Below, piece after piece: positions 12,120 through 23,065 of a DNA stretch of 64,000 nt. A program made the position numbers and the translations under genes. The notes under the pieces were generated by a model, which was not told the DNA's origin, did not search any database, and worked only from the letters and a program-made list of their open reading frames with translations. The stretch is taken from NCBI GenBank assembly GCA_022661535.1, contig JAKULF010000019.1, positions 124,001 through 188,000 of the forward strand, in the 5' to 3' direction. The DNA comes from Eutypa lata (lineage: Eukaryota > Ascomycota > Sordariomycetes > Xylariales > Diatrypaceae). Numbering within the stretch: position 1 is the stretch's first letter; the number at the start of each line of letters is the position of its first letter.

Positions 12120-12340
12120 GGTAGGCTAGAGTATATATTATCCGAATTCGGTCGCACCTGAAACACGGGCTCGAAACTCTTCCAACTGTCTGGGGAATGG
12201 CTAAACAACTCGGAAATGTCGCAGAGATCTTGAGGTGTGAGTGGCGGGGGTGGTTGAGAAGGCTTCGTCACGACGGCGTTCCATGGATCGGAATCATCAT
12301 CAGCGTAGATGCCGAGATAAGGTACAACTACAGATAGCAC
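12062..12340 (-). other. Possible uORF overlapping the HUL5 start
   Basis: A 92-codon frame begins 221 bases upstream of the HUL5 ATG and runs past it in another frame. It is Ser/Pro-rich with no known domain. If the transcript starts upstream of 12340, this uORF would reduce initiation at the main start. The transcription start is unknown. Confidence 0.25.
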
Positions 12341-14378
12341 CGTTTAACTCCGTGCTATACTTGTATAACTAGTCAGTATTCATAAATGGAAACGAAGGAG
12401 AAATCTGTATGTATTTGTTCTAGGAAAAGAGAAGACATACGGATAGACGAACATAAGATTAGGAACGGATAGCTTCTGGAAACTTCAGTTAGGATTCGCC
12501 GTAGTGTAGAGTCTAGGCAATGAGTCTTGCGCAGACGAAGGTATGCGCATATGCGTACATGCAGTGAGCAGTTGAACTGTGTGCATAATAGACCTTACCT
12601 AATAGTTATGGACCTTGATCGGTCAGCATTGCTCCAAGTTCCGTTGCCTTCGACCACTACCTAGAATTAGAGCCTCTACGTAGGTAACTATCTAACGTTA
12701 GGTACATACATGTAATTGCCTAACTGTGCCTACAATATAATAGTGTATGCCTATTGGTTTTTCCTCACCAACAACGAACTTGTTACAATAGAACAACACC
12801 ACATGCGTTCAATAGACTCTAATTATGGCGTCAAGTCTGGAATGGTGGGTGGTGGGATGGGAATGCGAATGGGACCCTCTCTTGGACCCCTCCATTGTAG
12901 GGAAGTGAGAAGTACCGACCTTCAGCCCCCATCTGTGCTTGTGATCTTTTAACTGCGATATCTCCGAGTACACTAGGTAATTACTAGCCTTGTTTAAGTA
13001 TACCAAACTAGGTATGTGTGTACTTCGTACAGGGCTTTGACTTCACACTGCCTTGGAATCTATGAAACCGTGCAAAGGTTGCTATACATATCGTTGGTTG
13101 CATCATTTGTCAGCTGTATCAATGCTATATGGGCGTCCTAAGTTGACAACATCCTCTTAGACATGTAGATAGTATACTGGTAGACTGGCTAACCTTCTGA
13201 CGGCAGATTGGGTGTATATCCAATGCCTACGACTGGAAGTACAATCTGCCTTGTCTGTTTGTGCTTATGTAAGTGTCTACCTTTAGTAATTATATCGTTT
13301 TCCAACCTTGGATTTGCCTTCCATATAAAAAACAAGGTTGCGGAAAGAAGAAGCATTGATTTAAGTGTATTATGTAAGGTTGGCAAGATTATGGATTATG
13401 CATGTATGTAGGTACACGTAAGTATGATAATTCCGATAAGAAAGTGGAAGGTACTTCATTTGTAGTTGTTCTTTGTATGCCCACAAAAGTACCTATCTAG
13501 ACTGCAACGTAGATAGGTACATAGAATCTTAGATACCTTATGTGGGCCCCACCTTTCTCCGTTGAATTTTTTTGTGTGCCTTCTGGTTAGACAGGCGCGA
13601 CTGGGAAAACCACATTGAAATTTTCTGAAGTGGTCGCAGGGTCCAATCCTTCCCTCCCCTTCTTTTTTCTTTCAACGACTTGACAAACCTTGTATCGCCA
13701 GCTCGTCACAGAAAAACCAGAAAAATTAAAAAAGAGAATCAGGTATTAGTACGATCTTTTCAGTTCGTACTTTGTTTCTGTTCTCGCCCAAATCTTCATT
13801 CATCTTCAGAAAAGAAAACCGCCAAAAAAATCCGGAAAACCCAGAAAATTCTCCATTTCTACACCTAACGCTACGACCTACCTTCTTCCTTCACCTTACC
13901 TTTCTCTTCTCACACCTTACTCCCGACTACACATCAAACAATAGACCCGAGAAATTAGATAGACAAGAACGCGATACTGCCGACTTCTCGATTTATTTCC
14001 CCTCTTGTCTCTAAACAGGTCAGCTTCTCAATTTTTTGACCTATTTTTGTCAATTTGCAACAAGATCAAAATCCCTATTTGGTCGCTTTTGGTCTTTCAA
14101 GCTCAATCCACACCGACCTTTGATATCTTAAGGCTTGCCTTTGTTCTATCATATTCCATCTCTTTTGAGTATCCCTCTGGACCTCGAGATTACACTTCCC
14201 CGCGGCACATTCTAATATTCTGGTGCGCGAAACCCCCACTACTTTTTTCACTTCGCTTCCCCCCTCACTTGCACATTTCATAACTTCGCGCAATTAACCC
14301 ATCGCGCCAACTCGTTTCTTTGCTAACCCGTGTTCAGCAACACAGTCACTTTTTCTTTTCACACGCCCGACAGAAAAA
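12341..14378. other. Divergent intergenic region HUL5-PAB1
   Basis: The left part is A+T-rich with no gene. From about 13560 to 14378 the sequence becomes strongly pyrimidine-rich on the plus strand, as is usual in promoters and leaders of highly expressed fungal genes; this is probably the PAB1 promoter and 5' leader. A possible 5'-leader intron acceptor (CTCTAAACAG) ends at 14019. Short open frames here look accidental. Confidence 0.55.
13711..13850 (+). promoter_or_regulatory. A-rich tracts in the presumed PAB1 leader
   Basis: Two A-rich stretches (13711-13738 and 13808-13850) sit in otherwise CT-rich sequence upstream of PAB1. In animals and yeast, Pab1 binds A-rich tracts in its own 5' leader and represses translation. 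The same control is plausible here if the tracts are transcribed, which is inference. Confidence 0.3.
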
Positions 14379-16819
14379 ATGGCTGCTGCTACCGCTTCCG
14401 GCGCTGTTGACCAGCTCGCCTCTGACCTTGCCAGCACCTCGATTAACGGTGGTGATGTCACGAAGCCTTCTGTGAACACCAATGTCGCTACTGACCCTCA
14501 TGGCGATGAACCTGACACGGCCGGCCCTACTCCCAGCTCCGCTCAGACTCCCCACCCTGCCGCTTCCGCCTCTCTCTACGTTGGCGAGCTTGACCCTTCC
14601 GTCACCGAGGCAATGCTGTTTGAGCTCTTCTCTCAGATTGGCTCGGTCGCCTCCATCCGTGTCTGCCGTGATGCCGTCACTCGTCGTTCTCTTGGATACG
14701 CTTACGTCAACTACAATACCACTTCCGATGGTGAGCGCGCTCTCGAGGAGCTTAACTACACCCAGATCAAGGGTCGTCCGTGCCGCATTATGTGGTCCCA
14801 GCGGGATCCTAACCTGCGCAAGAGCGGTGCCGGCAACATTTTCATCAAGAACCTTGATGCCGCTATCGACAACAAGGCCCTTCACGACACCTTCGCTGCT
14901 TTCGGTAACATCTTGAGTTGCAAGGTCGCCCAGGACGAGAACGGAAGCTCCAAGGGCTACGGTTTCGTGCATTACGAGACTGACGAGGCTGCTTCTCAGG
15001 CCATTAAGCATGTTAACGGTATGCTGTTGAACGAGAAGAAGGTTTACGTCGGTCATCACATCGCCAAGAAGGACCGTCAGAGCAAATTCGAGGAGATGAA
15101 GGCGAACTTCACCAACGTATATGTGAAGAACATTAGCCTCGATGCTAGCGACGACGAATTCCGCGATCTCTTCGAGAAGTTTGGTGATGTCACTTCATCT
15201 TCATTGGCTCGCGACGGCGACGGCAAGTCTCGTGGCTTCGGCTTTGTCAACTTCACTACCCACGAGAGCGCTTGGAAGGCCGTTGATGACTTGAACGGCA
15301 GAGACTTCAAGGGACAGGACCTTTACGTCGGCCGTGCGCAGAAGAAGCATGAGCGCGAGGAGGAGCTCCGCAAGTCATACGAGGCTGCTCGCCAGGAGAA
15401 GGCCAGCAAATACCAGGGTGTCAACCTTTACATCAAGAACTTAGACGACGAAGTAGATGATGACAGGCTGCGTCAGATGTTCGCTGAGTTCGGCCCCATC
15501 ACGTCTGCCAAGGTTATGCGTGATTCCGCCTCGGATTCCGATGATGACAAGGAAGGCAAAGACAAGGAGAATAAAAAGGAGTCCGGTGAGGAATCCCCAG
15601 TGGAGGAGGAAGGTGATAAGAAGGACAAGAAATCCGACAAGAGGGTTGGAAAGAGCAAGGGTTTCGGTTTCGTCTGCTTTGCCAACCCCGACGACGCTAC
15701 CAAGGCTGTCGCGGAGATGAACCAGCGCATGTTTAATAACAAGCCGTTGTATGTTGCCCTCGCTCAGCGAAAGGATGTTCGAAAGAGCCAGCTCGAGGCT
15801 AGTATCCAGGCTCGCAACCAACTCCGAATGCAACAAGCCGCAGCGGCAGCTGGAATGCCACAACAATACATGCAACCACCGGTTTTCTATGCCCCTGGTC
15901 AACAACCTGGCTTTCCCCCTCAGGCTGGTCGGGGAATCCCCTTCCCCCAGCCTGGCATTGGCATGCCCGGCGTACAAGCTGGTCGACCAGGACAATTCAA
16001 CCCCGGATACGGAGGTCCTCAGGGTGGCCGAGGTGGGCCCCTTCCCAACCAACTGCCTCCTAACATGTACATGCCAGGCCAGTTTCCTCCTGGCGCTCCC
16101 TACGGCCAACCTGGAACTCCCCAGTTCATGGCAGCCATGGCGCAAGTTCAACAAGCGACGCTCCAGGGTGGCCGAGGCGGACCGGGTGGTCGTGGCGGTC
16201 CCATTCAAGGCATTCCCGCCAATATGGGTATGCCCGGTGCCCCAGCCATGCCCGGCTACCCTCCGAACTCTCGACAGGGCGGCCCTGCGGGTCGGGGTGG
16301 CATGAATGGCCGGACCGGTCAGATGGGACAATTCCATCCACAACAGCAGCAACAACAACCGCAGCCGCAGCAGCAGCAGCAGCAGCAGCAGCCGCCACCG
16401 CAGCAGGGCGGACGCGGTGCTCCCAGCCAGCCAAACTTGCCTCCTCAGGAGCTGACCACCTCCTCCCTTCTCCAGCAGCAATTGCAGGCGCATTCTACCA
16501 ACCCACAGCAACAGAAGCAGATGCTTGGTGAAATGATATTCCCCAAGATCTCGGCTATACAGCCTGAGTTGGCCGGGAAGATCACGGGCATGCTCCTCGA
16601 AATGGATAATGCAGAGCTTGTGAACTTGTAAGTTTACTTTAATACATGCGACTTTTGATTTAACGCTCTATACTAATACATTCACATAGGATCGAGGATG
16701 ATGGTGCACTACGAGCCAAGGTCGATGAGGCCATGGCTGTCTATGACGAATACGTCAAGGCTCAGGAGACTCCTGGGGAGGCTCCTAAGCCAGAGGAGAA
16801 GGTCGAGGAGAAGGCTTAA
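14379..16819 (+). CDS. PAB1: Poly(A)-binding protein Pab1
   Basis: Exons are 14379-16627 and 16690-16819, giving 792 residues. Four RRMs are visible: about 65-143 ([17 protein letters not shown]), 153-230 ([18 protein letters not shown]), 246-323 ([16 protein letters not shown]) and 349-480 ([17 protein letters not shown]). RRM4 carries an acidic, Lys-rich insert of about 45 residues, a known feature of filamentous-fungal Pab1. A Pro/Gln/Gly/Met-rich linker with a CAG-encoded Gln run leads to a C-terminal MLLE domain ([23 protein letters not shown]). Pab1 coats poly(A), promotes translation through eIF4G and recruits Pan2-Pan3 through its MLLE domain. The single late intron (62 bases) splits the MLLE coding region. 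PAN2 lies 35 kb downstream. Confidence 0.97.
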
Positions 16820-19224
16820 GCAATGGCTTTTTGGTCTCAGCATTCTCTAGTCTCCTGCTCGCGGTATTGATTTTGCGGTATTCTCTATTTGCGCTCAATA
16901 CATCTTCACGGTTTACGGAAAAGTTTACGGTGTGGTGGCAGCTATCTGGTAGGTGTGCGCACTGCCATATGCATTTCTTCCCCATACCATCATTTTACGA
17001 TTTGTACGACGTCTCCGCCTCTAGAAGTTGGGGGTTCTCTTTGACTCAGCAGACACCTCGTCTCAGGGTCAACTTGGGGATTCTCAACCTCCTATGCCCA
17101 CATGTATCGATAGATGATTTGCTTTTCGCTGGAGACTGGTGATAGGGTGTTGCAGTCACAGTGATTTGGCGTTTGATGGTCAATGTCGGTTAGCTAAAGG
17201 TCATGCTTGGCACCGAAACGGTTTTTGGCGGCTCTATGATTCTAAACGAAATACCCCCTTAAGGGCCGCCATCTGGGAGTTGGTCCCATCCTTGCAGGCA
17301 TTATTCCTCATAGGAAGCTCTGTTAATGAAAAAAAATTACTACTATTTGCATGTGTGCTCATGTTTCACCCTCGTATATTGTCATATTGTGAAAGACTAT
17401 CACTACTCCAGTGGCTAAGAAAATAGTATGAATGGATGTGAGTCAAAGGTACTATCTTCAGTTGTCCGGTGTGAATACGGGGAGATCATATGCAGTTTTC
17501 CTTTCTAGTACTACCTTACCTGACCTGAGACCAGCATATCCAAGGATATAACTTACATAAGGTAGCTGGTATACACCTACTGAGTATCACAAAAATATAG
17601 GTAGTGAAAGTATATTATGCCTAGCGCTCAATCTACCACCAAAATTTAAAGTTTAGCCAATCAACAGGTTTATTATTCGAGAATCGCTGTCTTAAAGGTC
17701 TTTGTCAGATGCCACATATAAAAGTATGATGTACATAAGTAAGACATATTCCGGGGCTGTCAATGGTTGGAAGAATTCGAAAGCAAAGCATATGGAAGGA
17801 AAATCACATTATTCCTGCTTTTTACTGACTGGGGTATGTCTTATCATTCATTAGTTTGTGCAACCTATGGTAGATACCTGAGATGTGCTAACAACATGAA
17901 TATTTAAAGATTGAAGTTCTAGAACTCTATAGCGGGACGTGACATGAGTCAAGTAAGTTGAAAATATCATATACATACAAACATAGAAGAGCTACGTAAA
18001 CCATAAAGACGTCCTTGCAAACATTGAATACAGAGGTGTGGGTAACTATAGTGTATACAGGCTGCTCAGTACCAAGGATACCGAATGTACATACATCGTG
18101 ACTCCAAAACGGTGCTCCGATATACTACATACACATACACATGCATCTGCACACTATCGATAAGCATCGCATCTTAACACAAGTACAACGTAGAAGACAT
18201 TGAAAAGCCAAGAGAACCCAAAGCCTTCCGAACCTTTTCACCTTTTATTACATGTTCGTCTTACCTTAAACAAACAATTGAGCCCAGAGCTGTTCTTTGC
18301 CTTTTATGAGCATAAAAGTCTTGGCTGCTTGCGACCCCTCTCTGATTCTCTGATTCTCTGTGCCGAACTTCCTAGAGCTAAACTTCTACTTAACTACATA
18401 TTTTTGACACCAAGTGCATTGAGGCGGCGCTCTTTACCGATACCTTGATTGCACTCAATTCCTTCACTACTACGTGTGTTGTATATGTATCTGTGCAGCC
18501 CTGGTTAAAACGCAACCGTTACATTGATACGCACCTACATATGCTTCTGTCTGCATTGTCTTCCGAGAAAACGAAAAAAACGCGACCTCATATTACCCGA
18601 ATTTCCTGCCTGTGCTCGCTCAACCCCTTGAGCCCTGCGCATCCGATCCCCACATGCTCACACGACCGTAGGAGTAACAGCCACCACCAAGAGGCATACG
18701 TGTGTGGTTTCCGTGTTTGAAGGACCAGTTCGACATCTGGAGAGGGATTTCTTCGCCCTAAATCAAACAATAATTTCGTCCTAAGACCCCTTTACAAGCA
18801 AGGAAAAACACACGCACAAGGGGTTTAGAAGCCATGAGCTTAGCTGGCTGACCGCCTTTCAAGAGAAGAACGTCTGGCGAGAGAGCGAACAGATCCCTCT
18901 GTCACAATATGCTTGATTACTGTCTCTATCGAAGACGCCCAACTATTATCCCACGATAGCAGTCGAAATAGAACCTATTTTTCCACCTTGATAAATTCGT
19001 CTCCTCATACGATATATATACACGTACCCTACTCTACATACAGGGTCTGCCAAGTTCGACCCGTGATCGCCCACTTCGGAAGAATCTGCGGCACACAAAA
19101 TCAAGTCCGCTTCAGTCAACATCTAATATAGCTTACTCTTAACCTAGACAGCTGGTTTTGTCCATTCCCTATATACCAGTAAGGCTACTGAGAATACGAG
19201 CACGGTTATCCTGCAATATCCATC
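16820..19224. other. Intergenic, no gene seen
   Basis: The first few hundred bases are the PAB1 3' UTR and downstream flank. The middle is A+T-rich with nothing recognised. About 18200-19224 is more pyrimidine-rich and is likely the promoter and leader of the stress-protein gene. Open frames of 60-100 codons overlap one another and lack family features. Confidence 0.55.
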
Positions 19225-21490
19225 ATGTCTGGTCGGAAGGCTATGTCTCTCGAGGCTGCGCTCGAAGAGGAGCGGCTCGAGATTGAAAACATTATCTTAC
19301 AGAGGCAATATGCGTCTCGAAGTCCGCCTCCATTGCCTGCTAGCGGCCGATCTTCATCACCTTATACGAGTCCCCAATCACCCGTTCGAAGCATGCTAGA
19401 TGTTGGCCCAACGCCGAGAAGCCCACCGCCCGTGCCTGTACGCAGCATGCTAGACATCAGTTCCGGTCCGCCCAGGAGCATGCTTGAAATCAGTGCTGCC
19501 CCTCTGGCTTCAGGTGCTCGTTCGCCCGGTCCTACGAGCACTCACACATCCCCCACCTTGTCATACAAAGCGCTGATTGGGGCAAACTCGTCGCGCAATA
19601 GGAGCATGTCCGATGCCGCCTCTACACCGGCTGAATTTGGTCCACGATCCCCACCCCCTATGTCACCACCGCTGTCGGGACGGAACAACGATATCATGTC
19701 TTCATATCAATTTGGAAATATTTTACCTACTATAGGGCAGGCGGGGCCAGGGAGGCGTGTTCAGCAGCCGGGTCCCCGGTCAGGTTCAATTGGCGAGGCT
19801 CTTCGTAGCCCTGATCTCAGTAACCTAGTTTTACCTGGTGAGCGCGGTCGAGGCTTTCCGAGACGAACCAACAAGTCCAAATCGCCTAGCAATCGCTTTT
19901 CCTTGCGGTCTAATTCCCCTCATGGGAGCTTACTCGGCAACTCTTCCGGGGCACACCAGCAATCTCAAGGAACGTTAATGCTCGATAATGGACAGATCGT
20001 TGACATGAATAACGCGTACAGGAAGCTCTCCGATGCAAACTTGATATACGGAGGGTCGGGTTTGGCGTCTCTAGCGCGCAAGAAAGCAGCCGACTCGGAT
20101 GGTCTTGGAAGAATTGAGAAAGATAATATGAGCCCTTACGGCGAGTTGCTATCGGACGAAGATAGTGACGACGATGCCAACTCGTCGGACGAGGAATCTC
20201 AACGAGGACGAAAGCTGACAACTCGAGCTGATGAGCAGAGGGGGTCAAGCGCCCCGGCAAGTTCTGCGAAAAGCTTACTCGCCGCAGCTGAGGAAGAGCG
20301 TACGTACTTGCTTGCAAAGTTAATCCAAAGGCTTTGTTCAGCCGCTAATAATACAATCCAGGAAAACACGTTTCTGGTCAACCGCAGTACAGGTCTCTCT
20401 TTGATGAACCTGAAATCACCGTCACGAGCCCGTCAGGTGATAAAAACAAGTCAAGCAAATCTAGTAAACAGGCGGTCCAACCCAACACCAACTTCGACCA
20501 GGATCCCACTGTTTCGGGCACCCAGACGCCTCTCTATCCAGACCTAGATGCAGACGTTACTGCCATTCGAATGGCCCAGAATCTACAACTAACGTGTACG
20601 GCCATCATCTCTCACAGCGAAGTTCATCGGTCCATCCGTATCCTGTACCGTGGAGAGTATACCAAAATTCAGCAAGAAGCCGAAGAAGAACATAGACGTC
20701 TGCGAAAGTATCTAGTCGCCACGGACCTAAGCGATGAGTCTACTCACGCTCTCGAATGGGCTACCGGAACCGTTCTCCGCGACGGTGACACGTTAATTGC
20801 CATCTACTGCATAGATGAGGAGACTAGCGGCTCAGTAGATGCTAATAATTTAGTACCAGATGAACCCAAGGCTATGAGGGAACAGGCAGCAGCCCTCAAC
20901 GCTATGGCCAAAGTCAATGCCAAGCCTAGTTCCAACACTAGCAGCCCGCACCCCTTCACTTTATATCATCCTTCGGCTTCACCTCGTGTCCGTGCGTTAG
21001 ACGGACCGAGTGCCACACCTTCTCCTGCGCCTAGTTCAAGGGGGAAGAATAGACTAGAAGAGGAGAGGGATCGAGCCGTTCACGAAATCACGGAGAAAGT
21101 GTCGAGGCTTTTAAGAAAGACACAATTACAAGTGCGAGTCATTATAGAGGTGATTCATTGCAAAAACCCGAAGCATCTCATCACGGAGGTGATTGACTAT
21201 GTAAACCCGACGCTTGTCATCTTGGGTAGCCGCGGTAGGAGTGCCTTGAAAGGGTGAGTTGAACCAAACCTATACCTCGATGAACTAGTAGCAGGACACT
21301 ACTAACATAAAAGTAAAGCACCCTCTTAGGATCCTTTTCGAATTACCTAGTGACTAAGAGCTCCGTCCCGGTGATGGTAGCTCGTAAGAGGCTCAAGAAG
21401 AAGAGCAAATATCAGCCTCCACCGACGAAGCAAGTCAACAATCTAGCTAATCCTCAAGCGAGGAGTCTCGAGACAGCTCGAGTGGATTAG
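19225..21490 (+). CDS. Universal stress protein family, long disordered N-terminus
   Basis: Exons are 19225-20299, 20362-21253 and 21319-21490, giving 712 residues. The first half is Ser/Pro-rich and looks disordered. It carries a short repeated motif: RSMLDV, RSMLDI and RSMLEI within about residues 50-95. Acidic clusters follow (SDEDSDDDANSSDEE). The UspA-like domain starts near residue 440: LRKYLVATDLSDESTHALEWA forms the first strand and helix, and VRVIIEVIH, NPTLVILGSRGRSALKG and LLGSFSNYLVTKSSVPVMVAR complete the fold. G-x-R-G-x-S/A-x-K-G followed by GS-x-S is the usual nucleotide-binding signature. A Ser/Thr/Pro linker interrupts the domain. The tail is basic (KRLKKKSKY). Fungal members are thought to act in stress responses; the ligand is unknown. 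Confidence 0.88.
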
Positions 21491-23065
21491 GATGGGAGGA
21501 GTCCTAAGGTGGGCCGGAATGATCAGGTCGCATATCCTTCCTTGGGCCAGCCAGTAAAGACATTCTTGCAGTTTGATAGCGACCCGCAGTTATTTACATG
21601 ATTTTAGAGGAGGGTTCATTTACGGTGCTTGTCTTGGTTTGCTCTCTTACCCCGGACTGGAGACATTCGTTTTACGCGATGGAAATGGGTGGAGTTCAAG
21701 ATGGGATACAGGAAGGACCAACGATGTGTCAGCGATTACCTAGTTTTCAACGTTCAGTGTTTACGATGGCCAAAGCACTACATGTCATGATTCGGGTAGC
21801 CAGAGCGAGTTGTTTTAGAATAGTCAGTAAATATAGCAAGCAACTTGGACTCACTCTGCTTCTATTTCTGTTGAATTGCCGAACCCGTAGCCGATCTTAT
21901 CCATCTTCTTGTTGATTAACTTTACTTAGCCGACACACAGATACAGATGTTTGTTTGCGCCCTTTTTTCAATTTCACGAATTGTATAAACTAGCTCTTAC
22001 GCGAGAATAACCAATAGCATTGAATGCAGAATGAGAACCTCGTGATTTGGGGGGTTTGGAGGGGGTTTGGTTTGTCTATAGTGGGGTATTCTCAGGTGGG
22101 GGTGTTTATTGACGTCGTCCCATTAAAGCATAAGACGAGAGCTTCCCCGCTTATACCAACGCGTTAAGTGGTTGCAGAACACACGCCCCGCGGCGGGCTG
22201 CTTAATACATGCACTACTTATATCCTATGTAGTCACGAACATACATATCTCACGAATACGGAGAACATTCACAACATAAAATGTGAGGTTACATCGACAT
22301 ACCTATATGAGAACAACCCTCTTTGTTCTATACTGAGTAACGAGAGATGAGGAATGGAGTAGAATGTCAAAAGGTATTGAGGCGAGAAACTACATGACTC
22401 ACTCTTGACCATACCTTTGAATTACATACATACCTATCTAACTTTCTACCTCTTCTACACAGTGATCATCCTTGTGGGCTGCAGTGTACGGCCCCGGGCC
22501 ATGTGGGATGTTACCTAAACTATATGTACATCGATATATTGTACCTCCTCCCTATAGATAACTACATATATTATACTAGTCCCCGTAGTCTGCCCTTGCA
22601 TTGGTCGACCTCAAAACAGACCAGAGAGATTCAAAGTGATTGGCTCTCAAGGTTTCGCATTAGACCCTAAACTACGACATTCTAACTGGCTCATTCCCAA
22701 CCTCCCGATTTTGGTGCCCGCTCTCCCGCATTTCCTCTTCGAAGACCCAAAGTGGAAGAAGAGCTGTTCTGCGCTGGCTGCGCTGTCATCCTGAAACTCG
22801 AACTCAATTGCCCATAGGGAAGAGGTTCCGTTCGCGCAAACGGTTCCCTAATCTACCCTCTTTTCACCAACAATTACATTTTCATGATACAACCACTCCT
22901 ATTTTAGCTATTCCATATTTGCTACTTTTTGCCCGAAAGTGATCCGAGCTTGAATTGGATTGAATTGATACTTGCATTTCTTGTAACTAATTAACATTCC
23001 CCGTTCGTTTCGCAGGTCAGACCCCATTTCGATCCTAGCGGGCCAGTTGGTTTGGGACCACCTCC
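21491..23065. other. Intergenic, no gene seen
   Basis: The stretch contains the 3' flank of the stress-protein gene and an A+T-rich spacer. The last 300 bases are the likely promoter of the membrane-protein gene. Frames at 21598-21915 and 22168-22350 have no supporting features. Confidence 0.55.

Noticed and set aside
14346..15059. 237-codon minus-strand frame over PAB1 and a 356-codon one at 15441-16511
   Set aside because: Both are antisense to the RRM and linker coding region, with compositions expected from mirrored codons and CAG repeats.
18690..18745. tRNA T-arm-like CCAGTTCGACATCTGG
   Set aside because: The loop is 8 bases and no D-arm, anticodon stem or acceptor stem can be drawn around it.
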